Below are positions 1-10,619 of a stretch of 64,000 bases of DNA, one piece after another. How positions within the stretch are numbered: the stretch's first letter is position 1; every line of letters begins with the position of its first letter. A program made the translations under genes and the position numbers. Source of the stretch: Luzula sylvatica (taxonomy: Eukaryota; Streptophyta; Magnoliopsida; Poales; Juncaceae); the NCBI GenBank assembly GCA_946800325.1, contig OX326959.1, positions 30,170,527 to 30,234,526 on the forward strand, given 5' to 3'. The notes beneath the pieces were generated by a model, which was not told where the DNA came from, ran no database searches, and saw nothing but the letters and a program-made list of their open reading frames with translations.

Positions 1-665
1 CTAGATTTGTTGCAATCTTCAGTGATAACATTATGAGCTTCGTCAACCTCCAAATTTATCTCAAAATTCATGATTTTTGCAGCAATCGAGGATTATTTCA
101 ATGAGGACAAGAGAACGAAAAACCATAGACATGCAATCGAGGGTTATTTTTGCTGAAATCGAGGGTTATTTTTGCTGCAATCGAGGGTTATTTTTTCTGC
201 AATCGAGGGTTATTTGAGTACCTTATCTCCTGGCCAAGAGAAATAAAGGAGGGGAAGAGCGATTGAGTGAGTTCCTCCTGGCGATTGAGGGTTATTTGAG
301 TGCCGTTTCCTTGGCGACCAAGAGGCTAAGAACAACTCACGAAGAAAAAAAGATGAACAATCACTCAAGAAGAAGAGAAGACAGTACTGGGCTCTCCAGT
401 AACTAATTTGTAAATTAAGAGAGGGGCATTTTGGTCATTAATAATTTTATTTGTTAGTTTAATTAAATTTTAAATGTTAAATGACAGTTTGTTTAACAGA
501 TATTTAACAGAAACTTAACATTAGGGATAAATTTGATATTTATAAATTTTAAATGGATATATATGATATTAATCGAGTTTAGAGAGGATAAATATGTAAT
601 TGTTTATTTTAGAGGGATAAATTTGTTATTTTGAAGTCTTAGAGGGATACAAGAGAAATTCTCCC
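1..665. mobile_element. Right end of a MULE-type element (left end outside window)
   Basis: The outer 180 bp read inward from position 665 start GGGAGAATTTCTCTTGTATC and continue with repeated blocks of the type 'caaatttatccctc'. The same terminal sequence forms both ends of the MULE at 16648-19219, which has a 9-bp duplication. The opposite end is not in the window, so this is a partial element. Its interior holds a short tandem repeat (83-217) and no recognisable coding sequence. Assignment to the Mutator superfamily rests on similarity to that complete copy. Confidence 0.6.
83..217. repeat. Short tandem repeat, about 23-bp unit
   Basis: Four to five copies of GCAATCGAGGGTTATTTTTG follow each other with small changes. 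A further degenerate copy lies near 283. The array is inside the partial MULE and has no coding frame. Confidence 0.8.
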
Positions 666-999
666 AAAGAAAAAAACCTTAAATAAGATCTTTTTATTAT
701 CAAGGAACTGATTAACATGTTAGTCCGAGTTCAATAAATTCTTCAAAGAAATCTCATTGTTTAATAAGTCGCAATTCGTGTGTCGCAAGTCATAATTTTT
801 TGCACATTAGCCCTATAATGTTACTGGATTACACTTTGCATGAGCACTAAAAAAACTATTTATTTTTAACATGTCCATTCAAAAGAATAAATATAATGAA
901 AATCAATAATCTTTTTCCATCCCACCAATCTAAAGGCTGAAGCTCCTGAAGTCCGGATGTATATCGATTCAAAAGAATAAAATAATTAAGTAGCAAGAT

Positions 1000-1224
1000 C
1001 AGGGCCGGGCCAAGAGTTTAACAGACCCTAAGCCAAATTATAAGGTTAACTCAAAATATTTTATAATGGACCCTAAAATTATTTATTATACTATGTAATT
1101 TGTTAAAATGGACCCCAATTTTTTTATAATGGACCCCAAAATTTATAAATTATACTACGTATTTTTTTTTTTGTATTCGGACCCGAAACGGTGGCTTCAA
1201 AAATTACATGTATGGCCGGCCCTG
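1000..1224. mobile_element. hAT-type MITE, 225 bp, with 8-bp target duplication
   Basis: The element begins CAGGGCCGG and ends CCGGCCCTG, a hAT-like terminal inverted repeat. It is flanked by a perfect 8-bp duplication AGCAAGAT (992-999 and 1225-1232), the size that hAT transposases make. The interior is AT-rich, repeats the phrase 'ataatggacccc' and has no transposase. It is a non-autonomous element that would have been moved by a hAT transposase encoded elsewhere. Confidence 0.92.
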
Positions 1225-1442
1225 AGCAAGATCAAAATTTCGAAAATATAATGAAAATTTGAAATGATCACCTTTGTCCGTACAAAAATGTTCGCATGAA
1301 TGTTGTCCTTCATACAATTTTTTTTTAACAATATGAATATACTACTGATGCAGGGGCTTTATTGCAATTTAATAATAATAGAGGGGTGTTTTGCAAATTT
1401 TCCAATAGAATGTTTTGTATAACCCAACAAATACTTGAATAA

Positions 1443-1498
1443 TACACAAGAGACGCGGGTTCGATCCCGGTCGGGAACAAGGGAAAAATAGGGTAGTA
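1443..1498 (+). mobile_element. Very short tRNA-like retroposed fragment (truncated SINE)
   Basis: A 56-bp insert contains GGGTTCGATCCC, which matches the pol III B box / T-arm of a tRNA. It is flanked by a 12-bp direct repeat ATACTTGAATAA (1431-1442 and 1499-1510). No A box or cloverleaf can be drawn, so this is not a tRNA gene. The simplest reading is a SINE or tRNA fragment inserted by LINE-type target-primed reverse transcription. There is no clear poly(A) tail, which lowers confidence. Confidence 0.55.
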
Positions 1499-1749
1499 AT
1501 ACTTGAATAACAGACTGAATAATCCCAAATGAATACATTGGCATGTTTGATTTGAGGAATTATATGGGATAGGATTTCAATATCCGGGATAAGTGTAAAA
1601 TCCCTTGTTTGATTTGAGAGATTAGATGGGATAGATTTTCTTATCCATGTATTTTGTACTCCCACTAAAAAATTGGTATTTCAAATACATGAATATAGCT
1701 ATCCATGTATTTGATTATAATATTATTTCTTCAAATTATATTCATGAAT

Positions 1750-2578
1750 AATAATTATATTATATTATATTAAACAACAATAATAATATATTATGTACTA
1801 TTCTATAATGTAATATAATAAAATTTAATATAATAAAATTTAAAACAACATATAATATAATATAAAATAATATAATATAAAACATTATAATATAATATAA
1901 TATAATGTAATATAATATAAACCAATATATTATAAAATAATATAAAACAATATAATATAATATAATATAATATAATATATTATAATATAATATAATGATA
2001 TATAATATAACATCAGATAACATCATAATATAATATAATATAATATAATATAATATAATGATATATAATATAACATTAGATAACATCATAAAATATATAA
2101 TATAATATAATATAATATAATACAATACAATACAATACAATACAATACAATATAATATAATATAATATAATATAATATAATAATATAATATAATACAATA
2201 TAATATAATATAAATAAATTAAAGTAATATAATAGTACATTATATTATTTATAATATAAGATAACATCATAAAATATATATAATATAATATAAAACAATA
2301 TAAATAATATAAATAATATAATACAATATAATACAATATAATACAACATAATATAATATAATATAATATAATATAATATTAATTATATTATATTATATAA
2401 TAAGAATTACATGACTTACATATAATATTATATTAAATTATATAATGTTATTTTATAATATAGTATTATATTATATGATATCATATAATAAGAATTGAAG
2501 TAAATATAATATAATATAATATTATAATACAATATTATATTATACAATAAAATAATATAAATATAATATAATATAATA
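1750..2578. repeat. (TATAA)n-type AT satellite
   Basis: More than 800 bp built almost only from A and T, mostly TATAA/AATAT pentamers with sporadic TACAA, AAACAA and GATAACATCA interruptions. A longer phrase containing 'gatatataatataacat' recurs near 1990, 2049 and 2250, so part of the array grew by duplication of larger blocks. Open frames here are Tyr/Ile-rich artefacts. Confidence 0.95.
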
Positions 2579-4319
2579 TTCAAATATTCAAATATTCAAA
2601 TCCTGGATTTTGTACCAAATAATCAAATAAGTGATTTGATATACATGATTTCAAAATACAACGTATCAAAGAATTCATATGGATTATCAAATAAATGAAT
2701 AGTGATATAGGTCTGTTTTCACATGAATAGTGATAACTGAGTTGATTGTTAATTAGGCTTTAAAATCGGGCGCACTATAGAATTATATGAATGTGCTCTT
2801 TTTGTTATAGAATTATATCGAGCCCAGGTCCCTTAACTACTAGTCTGTTGTACTTGTCGGGTGGGCTGAATTTTGTACTGATTGTGGCCCGCATTTAATG
2901 CACCGCACCCTCACAGTTCATTAATGGGATTTGACTCAGCCGTCTGTATTTGAAATTTGAAATTTGAACTGAACCCTACTCACACACAAACTTGGTTGAT
3001 CCATATTTTTTGGATGATCGAATACAAAGGATGATCGAATCAGTAATATTTCAGGGCCTAGCATGATTTACATTTTTTGGACTTAATTTCGATGTCGTAT
3101 AAATATTTTAGGTTGTTATTCTTTTTATTAAATATTTCATTCTTCTTTTATTTAATTATACAATATATTTTGATAAGTTTCCTTTTAAAAATTTCTAATT
3201 ACGTTATTTCCAATTTACCCTTTAATGAGTACTCCGTTTTTTTTCTTTTCAGATTCGGAAATAAGTGTTATTTCATTTTCATTATTATCTGCAATATTTG
3301 TGTTAATTATTATAAATTAAGAAGTGTTTGCCTATCCATATTTTTTTCCAAAAAAAGATTGTTCATTGTAATATATGTTAATCCCCTTGTATGTGGTTAT
3401 GATAAATTTGTAGTAATTGTACGGTCCAGTCGTTAATTGGAAGATGATTGGCATTGTATTATTATATGTTAATATGAAAAAATCAGAGTTAGATTTGAAT
3501 GTTTTGGATTAATTGCCATATAACAATTAATTACCATGTCAAGGGAAAAAGCAAAATACAAAGTTCTCAAAATAATTGATTATTGAAGAGTTGAAAGAAA
3601 CAACCAATGAACAAATAAAAAAAGTTATTGATGTTAATTAATGAGGCATACTAGTGGTACACGGGAATATTGGTGCTGATTATTTTGAGTTTTTAATTGT
3701 GTATACAACAAAAATATTGGATATAGTTAACGTGATTGTTTCATGATTTGAATGATCTTGTCTTGGACTCGCGGAAGGAATCAAGGAAATATCGCGAGTG
3801 TGTTAATCAGAGGATAATCGACAATATAAACAAAGAAAGAAATCTTTATAAAAGGAAATTGCGGAGATTAACAAACATATTAAATGAATTTACGACATAT
3901 CAATTCATACAACAATTAATAATATACAAATACTAAAATATAAGGTTGAATTTTGAAAAATATGTACTGGAATAAAAAAAATGCAACAATTAAAAGTTCG
4001 AATAATTATTACAAGTTCCGGTTAACAAACAATTAACTCGCATACCAATTAACAAGTAATAAACACAAAATTTGCATGATTCAATGACAAATGAAATAAC
4101 CTGACAATGAAATTTGTAGGATTTTTTGGAGTTTCCCAATTAACTATAAAATCGAAAATTCAATGAACTGGAATTATTTGATTGAAAAAATCTCTGGAAA
4201 TGACAAAAATCTCTGAAACTGAAATTGTCATAATAATCCATACAATCAACTAACAGAGTTAAATGAATTGACAAAAAATAGTACATTTAAATTAACACGA
4301 ATAATTAAGTATAATTAAA
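2579..4319. other. Intergenic DNA, no supported gene
   Basis: AT-rich sequence with isolated short ORFs (for example a hydrophobic 119-codon frame at 3077-3436) that lack codon structure, recognisable domains or splice context. A slightly GC-richer patch at 2750-3000 with 'gtgggctga' and 'tggcccgcat' could be promoter remains, but no transcript start can be supported. Confidence 0.5.
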
Positions 4320-5199
4320 ATACATCCGGATTATCATACTATGGATCGGAGCAGCTTTCTCGTGAATCTGGTTGGTGTTCCCTCTTCTTTCACTCACCTG
4401 AGTCCCAATCTATCTTGGAGCGAACCTCTCTCTCTCACCATGAAATCTCCACAACATTGAAGAAGAATATTCCAACTGATTCAGCAGTGACGAATTTTGG
4501 GAGCAACAATGGCGATAAATATTGTCTGCGTGTGTGGTGTGTGGTGTGTGGTGTGTGGTGTGGGAGAGGAGATGAGAGGGGAGACTGGAGACTGGAGAGT
4601 GAGTACTATCACTAGGGACATCGGTTTGAGTGCATGCGGACTGCGGAGGGCTCGAGGAAATAAATTGACTTGACCCAACTTTTGTGTTAAATGGGCTGGC
4701 CAAACCCTCAATTAATATCAGACATGCATTTTGGCAAAAAAGATGGTACATGACGATTAACAAGCTGATGACATCATTCATGACGCGAGCGAGAGGGTTT
4801 TTGTTAATATTTGGGGGAAGAGTATAATTTCCCATTGCATAACTTCAACTCCTTAGTTCTTACCATTTACCAAAGAAGAAAGAGAGTGGGCCATGCACCC
4901 TCCACGTCTCTTCTGTACACCTCCTCTCTCGCGCTTTTTTCTCCTCTCCCTTTAAATCTTTAGATCGGTGCACTCTCTCTCTCTCTTTCTTCGAGCCCCC
5001 TCTCTCTCGTGTGTGCTTGACGGAGCAGCCTCCGCCATCATCTCTCACCATCCTAGATCCCGTTCCTCCGCATCTATCTAGAAGTTCCGAGAATCGCTGG
5101 ATCCGTTGTATAAAGAAGAGGACAATCGCTGATCTTCATGCAGTTCAATTCGTCCCACGGTCCAAGTCAAATCAAGGGAATATGAAGATTTGGTGTCAA
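4320..5199. other. CT-rich leader-like region of unknown origin
   Basis: The sequence is GC-richer than its surroundings. It has a GTGTGTG-type microsatellite (about 4528-4562) and a CT-rich tract (4960-5010) followed by codon-like sequence with no sustained frame. CT-rich tracts of this kind occur in plant 5' leaders, so this may be a promoter and leader carried by the Helitron whose 3' end is at 7477, but the link is inferred. Confidence 0.35.
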
Positions 5200-5625
5200 T
5201 GAAAAAAAATGATCTTAGCGCCAAGATACGAAGCTTTCGCCCAGGTGCATACAAGGTGTTTGTTAGAATGCCACAACAAGATAATCCATTTGAGTAAGCT
5301 AATTTTACTTATGTAAGTTTAACTATCCTTCTTTACTTGAGTTACGAGACGTCAATTTTGTTGTTTAAAATCTTTTTTTGTTGAAAAGGTACACTTTTTC
5401 CTGGAAAAAGTTGATCTTGGCGCCAAGAAAGGAAGGGTTCCATCCATGTGCATACAAGGTGTTTGTATAGAAGGTGTTTGTTATAATGACTCAACAAGGT
5501 AATCCATTTCATTAAGTTAATTTTAGTATCTAAGTTTAACTATCATTCTTTATTTGAGGTAGGAGGTATAGGTTTTGTTGTTTTTGATATTTAGAACAAT
5601 TGTTTTTTGAAAAGGTGCACTTCTT
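5200..5625. repeat. Tandem duplication, about 200-bp unit
   Basis: Two diverged copies lie head to tail. Each starts near 'gatctt(a/g)gcgccaag' (5210 and 5411) and runs through 'gtgcatacaaggtgtttg' to 'ttaactatc.ttctttatttgag'. No reading frame is shared by both copies. The second copy also contains a small internal repeat of 'aaggtgtttgt'. Confidence 0.8.
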
Positions 5626-7137
5626 TCTCAGAACCGCAGCGAGGTTGAACCAGGGTTACTGGACCAGGTTGGAAGAATTCCCTGCACCCATTCCAGTATA
5701 TTTTTGTGAGGTAAATTAAAATTATGTTTCTTTATATTTTATTTATGTTACCAATTTGTATATTTGTAGTTAAGTCCTTTGAAAAATCAACATTATATGA
5801 GATTAAAAATGCCGGATATGGTGGATTATGGGCAGAACTTGTCGATAACAGAGGTGCACATTTTAATTTCATAACCGAACCGAATTATTCGTAATTTCTT
5901 TATAATCTTTCTCTAATGCGCTCTCTCTCTAGGGTCGAGGTAGGAGGCCAAAACACGTCTCCAGACTTCTCCATAATTGGAGACGAGACAGTTCTTTCAG
6001 CATGTACCGAACGTACCAGTCTGTTCAAGAGGACTTCAATCTCCATGAGAATCGATATTAATTGTGATGACATGCCCTTCTGGTCGAGTCGGGATTTACA
6101 ATCCTGGATATTGGGGCATGGTATGTTATGTTCCTTTTTCTATTTAATAAAATTTATCATTATGTATTATTATTTACTGAATATTTGTTTTTATTACATT
6201 TCAGAATATTGAAGATCAAAAAGGATAATATGTTGATACTATATGTTCAATCATTGGACTCGATAAATATTTCTGCTTCTCCGACAACTTCTGATGGGTT
6301 GCAAAAGCTGGCTCACACTAATATTATGCAAATAAATAAATTAACAATATGTTATTTCTAATAATAAAATTATGTAAATTAATGTGTTAATTTGGTATAA
6401 TAATTTATATTTGGCTGTTTGATCGTGCAGATCATCTGCTTCTATCGTGTCGAACTGGACAACGATAGAGCTCGAACTGGTAGCGAGTGGTTGAACAACA
6501 AATGGACGCGTCCAGTTGACAACTAAAAAGAGAGGGGTCGTTTGGATCGATCAAGTCTAGCTAACGCCTCCAGTCGACAAGGTATGTAAAGTAAAATGCA
6601 TTAATATAACTCATGTCTTATATAAGTTGATATAACACGCCCAAAATGTTTATTTGTCACAAGGACATCGTTTTCGAAAGGATTTAACATGTTTCCACAT
6701 AAGAATACAACACATTTTTTTTATTAATAAATACAATATAATTAATTCAATATATTCTTATTTTGTTCAATATATATTTCTCAGGTTAGTACACATACCA
6801 TTTAGCAATTTGTTCCAAATATGTTTGATTTTGATCGATATAGATTTTTTATTGACAAGCAAAATTCTACAGTTTTTTTAACCAATTCTTTTGGCTTCTG
6901 TTATTTCAGCAAAATTTGTTCATCACCATTCTCCACTCGAGCAACTCCGATTTCAGGTCAACCAAATTCAAAACAAAATTGTATTAGCATAGTTGAATGT
7001 TATATTTATTTAGGTTGTCTATCTTCAAATGATGTACTGTCAGGATGGAGCAAATTGTCAAATTGACACAAATATCAGGATTATCCTTAAAAAGCAAGGT
7101 AAAATAGATAGGTTTTGATATAAATATTGATGTTTAT
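5626..7137 (+). other. Probable Helitron body with gene-like debris
   Basis: Stretches of mixed composition (5630-5700, 5920-6120, 6430-6580, 6900-7080) alternate with T-rich intron-like DNA, resembling short exons, but no stretch translates into a protein I recognise. The layout suits a non-autonomous Helitron that captured gene pieces, and a Helitron-type 3' end follows at 7477. The 5' boundary was not found. Confidence 0.35.
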
Positions 7138-7310
7138 TTAAGCTAATCTTATGAGGGTTTATTTTGTATATTAAAATAAGAAATCTTGATTGGTCTAATG
7201 TTTATTTTGATATTTATTTAATCTTATGAGGGTTTATTTTGTATATTAAAATAAGAAATCTTGATTCGTCTTATGTTTCTTTTGATTTAATCTTATGAGG
7301 GTTTATTTTT
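7138..7310. repeat. Tandem repeat, about 70-80-bp unit, 2.3 copies
   Basis: The phrase 'aatcttatgagggtttattt' starts three successive units (about 7143, 7218 and 7286); the third is truncated. Divergence between copies is low, so the duplication is recent. Confidence 0.85.
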
Positions 7311-7440
7311 ATGTTATTTCCTTGCTTATACTATATGGTTGATTGATGTTTGATTTTTTTTTTAAAATACAAGTAATATATTAGTCCATATCACATAAGA
7401 ATAATTAATCATTTATTAATCTATATTATACAACTACGTC

Positions 7441-7477
7441 AAAATGCCCCGCTGCGAAGCGCGCTATATTGTCCTAG
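7441..7477 (+). mobile_element. Helitron 3' terminus
   Basis: GCCCCGCTGCGAAGCGCGC is followed 8-14 bases later by CCTAG and then T. Helitrons end in a short GC hairpin a few bases upstream of CTRR and insert between A and T. Here CGCT/AGCG can pair around a GCGA loop. The same GCAGCGAA-type end is seen at 28755-28787 and, on the minus strand, at 61410. The 5' TC end could not be placed. Confidence 0.6.
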
Positions 7478-7554
7478 TATATTAAATTGAAAAATAAGAT
7501 TTGTTATAAATGTAGATATCTTGTTGTCAAGATAGGAAGACCTTTTATATTTTA

Positions 7555-8092
7555 GGGAAGCGCTATTTCTAGAGCGGATATTTCTGAATCTAGAGCAATT
7601 ATATCAAAATTCCCAAAATACCCTTCTCTAATCAATCTTGATTAATTGTTATAATTAAAAACTAACATCAATGTAAATAATTAAAAATTTATTTTCTTCC
7701 ATCATGTTCTCTATATTTGAAATAATATCAATCAATAACACCCCTTCATAAATAATTCAAAACAATAATAATATTGAAATCAATAAAATTATTTATTTAT
7801 AAAAAATAACAACTTTCTCAAACCCAAATATACTAAAACTAATTAAACTCGATATAAAAAAATGTGCAGTGATCTTTGATCCGTAAATAATCTTACTCAC
7901 TTCTTTGATGTCCAATAATAAAAATTTGCATTATAAAAGATAATTTGTTATAATGAAACAAATACAATAAAACTTATAATTATTTACTTCAAATCATACA
8001 AAAACAATCTTATGATTAGAAAAGGGTATTTTGGGAATTTTGATATAGTTGCTCTAGATTCAGAAATATCGGCTCTAGAAATAGCGCTTCCC
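7555..8092. mobile_element. Palindromic MULE-type MITE, 538 bp, 9-bp duplication
   Basis: The terminal inverted repeat begins GGGAAGCGCTATTTCTAGAG and extends about 75 bp at both ends, through a recognisable 'ggctctaga / ttctgaat' block and 'caaaattcccaaaataccctt'. A perfect 9-bp duplication TATATTTTA flanks it (7546-7554 and 8093-8101), the length made by Mutator-like transposases. The interior is AT-rich and has no coding capacity. Confidence 0.92.
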
Positions 8093-8582
8093 TATATTTT
8101 ATAAATTGGTGTGACCTACTAATCAGTTCGAATGGGGAAAAATTATTTGTGCAATGAGGAGCAAAATAAAAAAAGAATTTAATTAGAATATTTTGGACAA
8201 TATTGAATCGCAATTATGATGATTAAAGGGCAAGAAATTATGATGATGTAATGGAGATTATCATTTATGTATTAGAACTAGAAAGAGATTTTGAGATAAA
8301 TTAAGAATGTAAATATGGAATAGTACTAAAAATCTTTAAATCAATACCAAATATTATTTAATAGCGGCGGCCAGGTATTAATATTAATCATGTCATTTTA
8401 CATGAATAATCCTTAACTTTCAAAAATCCTAAGGGCTTGTTTGGATGTACAAGGAAATTTAAGTATTATTCAGTTTAGGAAAAATATACCAGCATATTAC
8501 TAAAACATGTTTGGATTCGTTTTAGGGAATCCAAGTATATTTGAGTGATGATGTACTTCCCCCTCTTCTGTCCCCCAGAGGG

Positions 8583-9164
8583 CTTGATGTGCTGGCACTC
8601 TGGGGTGTTAATCCATAACACCATTTTTTGGGGTGTTAATCCATAATCCCGTTGACTTTGGGGGTGTTAATCCATAACACCGTGGCAGATTCTGATTGGT
8701 TGGATCATTTACACAACTTTAATGCAACAAATAGGAAGCTGCCACGTGGCATTCGTGGTAAATTGCGGTTCATATTATTACTCCGCTGGCTTTGGGGGTG
8801 TTAATCCATAACACCATTGACTTTGGGGGATGTTAATCCATAAAATAATTTTGGGGTGTTAATCCATAACACCAAAATAATTTTTATGGATTAACATCCC
8901 CCAAAGTCAATGGTGTTATGGATTAACACCCCCAAAACCAGCGGGAGTAATAATACGAACCGCAATTTACCCACGAATGCCACGTGTCAGCTTCTTATTG
9001 GTTGCATTAAAGTTGTGTAAATGATCCAACCAATCAGAATCTGTCACGGTGTTATGGATTAACACCCCCAAAGTCGACGGTGTTATAGATTAACACCCAA
9101 AAAAAAATGGTGTTATGGATTAACACCCCTGAGTGCCAGCACATAATACTGCCAGCACATCAAG
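8583..9164. mobile_element. Foldback element built of small palindromes, 582 bp
   Basis: The two halves are near-perfect inverted copies about 290 bp long. Termini are CTTGATGTGCTGGC and its complement. Each arm contains iterated copies of GGTGTTAATCCATAACACC, itself a dyad (GGTGTTA, 5-nt loop, TAACACC); about eleven intact or degenerate copies occur in all. Each arm also has a CACGTG or CACGTGTC motif and an 'attggttg(g/c)at' block. No coding sequence and no clear target duplication were found. It lies inside the Harbinger-like element. Confidence 0.85.
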
Positions 9165-9422
9165 AGTGCTAGGGAAAAGGTGGGGGAAGTTGAACATTTT
9201 CCTATTTTTTATAGTTTAGGAATGTTCAGTATTTTTGTATATAAATTTTGGGCAAATGAAAACTGATGTTTTTGGTCAGTTTTTTTTTCAGGAAACTCAG
9301 GTGCTTTGTTTCATTCTCTGTCGTACCTTCTTCCATTTCTGCCCAAGGATACTTCCATTTTTTCTTCTTCTCAAGCATGGCCATGGCGCCCATCCAACCC
9401 CCTCTCTCGTTCCTTCATTATA

Positions 9423-9426
<4 letters not shown>

Positions 9427-9466
<40 letters not shown>
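9427..9466. repeat. (CT)n microsatellite
   Basis: About 20 uninterrupted CT dinucleotides inside the Harbinger-like element. The Ser/Leu-rich open frames crossing it are artefacts. Confidence 0.97.
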
Positions 9467-9468
<2 letters not shown>

Positions 9469-10619
9469 TTCTTCAAAATTCTTGTCTGTTTTAATGGTAG
9501 TTCTCCTGGTAAGTTTGTATACAAATATAATACTTTCCAGTTTTTCGAAAAGAAAATTCAATTGAAGTTTTTTCCAGTTTCAATTTCAGTTTTCATAGAT
9601 TTCGGTATATTTAATTTTGAATCCGTATGTCAATTAGTTATCTCAAAGACATTAATATTTGCCATATTTTTTCAATTTTATAGATGTTTGATAAATCAAA
9701 TGATTTATTTTCCTTCAATTTGGTTGATTTTGAAAATATTGATTCAACATTGAGCTGAGTTAATAATGTCTCATTGCGTTCAAATTTCTTGTCGTTCAGA
9801 TTGCATATTAATGAGATATTGGAACGGCTAAAGACTCGTTTGAAAAAAACTATATATTTAAAAGAAATGGTGTGTCAAATTAATGGATTAAAGTTTTATT
9901 ATGAGTAAAAAAAGTTAATGAATTAAAGTTCATACTAATTTCTATCAGTTCCTCGAAATTTTTATTAGTTTATATAATTGGGAATATTTATTCGAATTTG
10001 AGATTTTAGCAATAGATTTGTTTGGAAAAGAGATCTGAGCAATTGAATTAAGTAAATTAAAATCTAAAGGAGTTAGGTTCCAGATATTGATTTTTATTTT
10101 CAAATATGAATTGGCCAAATGTTTCTTGGTATTAAGCACATGTCATGAAATATTACGTTCAAAATATAAATATTCAATATTAAAAAAAAAATACATGTAG
10201 AATTCCTAAAAAAAAAATTCATAAAAATATTGAATTAATATAATTCTTAACGTAAACAAAAAAATTTATTTTAATTATTGTTTGTAAACAATAATAAATA
10301 TATTAGTATTCCTAAAGTAAGACATCCAAGCTTAGCTTTTGATTATTATTTACAGAGAATAGAGAATGATAAAATACATGACATAATTACAATTTACTTG
10401 TTTGCATCCAAACATGATATTACATGAATCCTTAAACTTTTTATACCCTATAAATTAACCTTCCTATGCTACAAAAAACTATTGCATCCAAACAAGTCCT
10501 AAAAGTCTTTTATATAACTTAATAATTTATTAGATTAGATCTTCTTAAATTTTTTATTTGTGCATTAAGAGATATAAGTCTAAACACTCCAATTCAAACT
10601 AATAACACAAATAATCATA

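Larger units (their letters stand above)
8433..10499. mobile_element. PIF/Harbinger-like element, 2.07 kb, TAA duplication
   Basis: The left end reads GGGCTTGTTTGGATG and the right end is the complement of GGACTTGTTTGGATG, matching Tourist/PIF-Harbinger termini. Both ends abut TAA (8430-8432 and 10500-10502), the usual TWA target of this superfamily. Subterminal 'catgtttggat' also occurs inverted at both ends. No transposase is visible, so it is non-autonomous. It was later entered by the foldback at 8583-9164 and contains a (CT)n tract at about 9427-9465. Confidence 0.85.

Noticed and set aside
1455..1475. tRNA gene suggested by GGGTTCGATCCC
   Set aside because: No A box, acceptor stem or anticodon arm; it lies in a 56-bp insert between direct repeats.
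1760..2336. Tyr/Ile/Leu-rich minus-strand frames
   Set aside because: They are translations of the (TATAA)n satellite.
3077..3436. 119-codon hydrophobic frame
   Set aside because: The Phe/Ile/Leu-rich sequence is expected from AT-rich DNA, and there is no recognisable domain or promoter.
8583..9164. Viral origin-like iterons (GGTGT-type repeats near a stem-loop)
   Set aside because: No replication-associated gene, no conserved nonanucleotide loop and the whole segment is a symmetric foldback, so a viral reading is unsupported.
9235..9753. 172-codon plus-strand frame
   Set aside because: It spans a (CT)n microsatellite and AT-rich DNA, has overlapping alternatives in other frames, and lies inside a non-autonomous Harbinger-like element.
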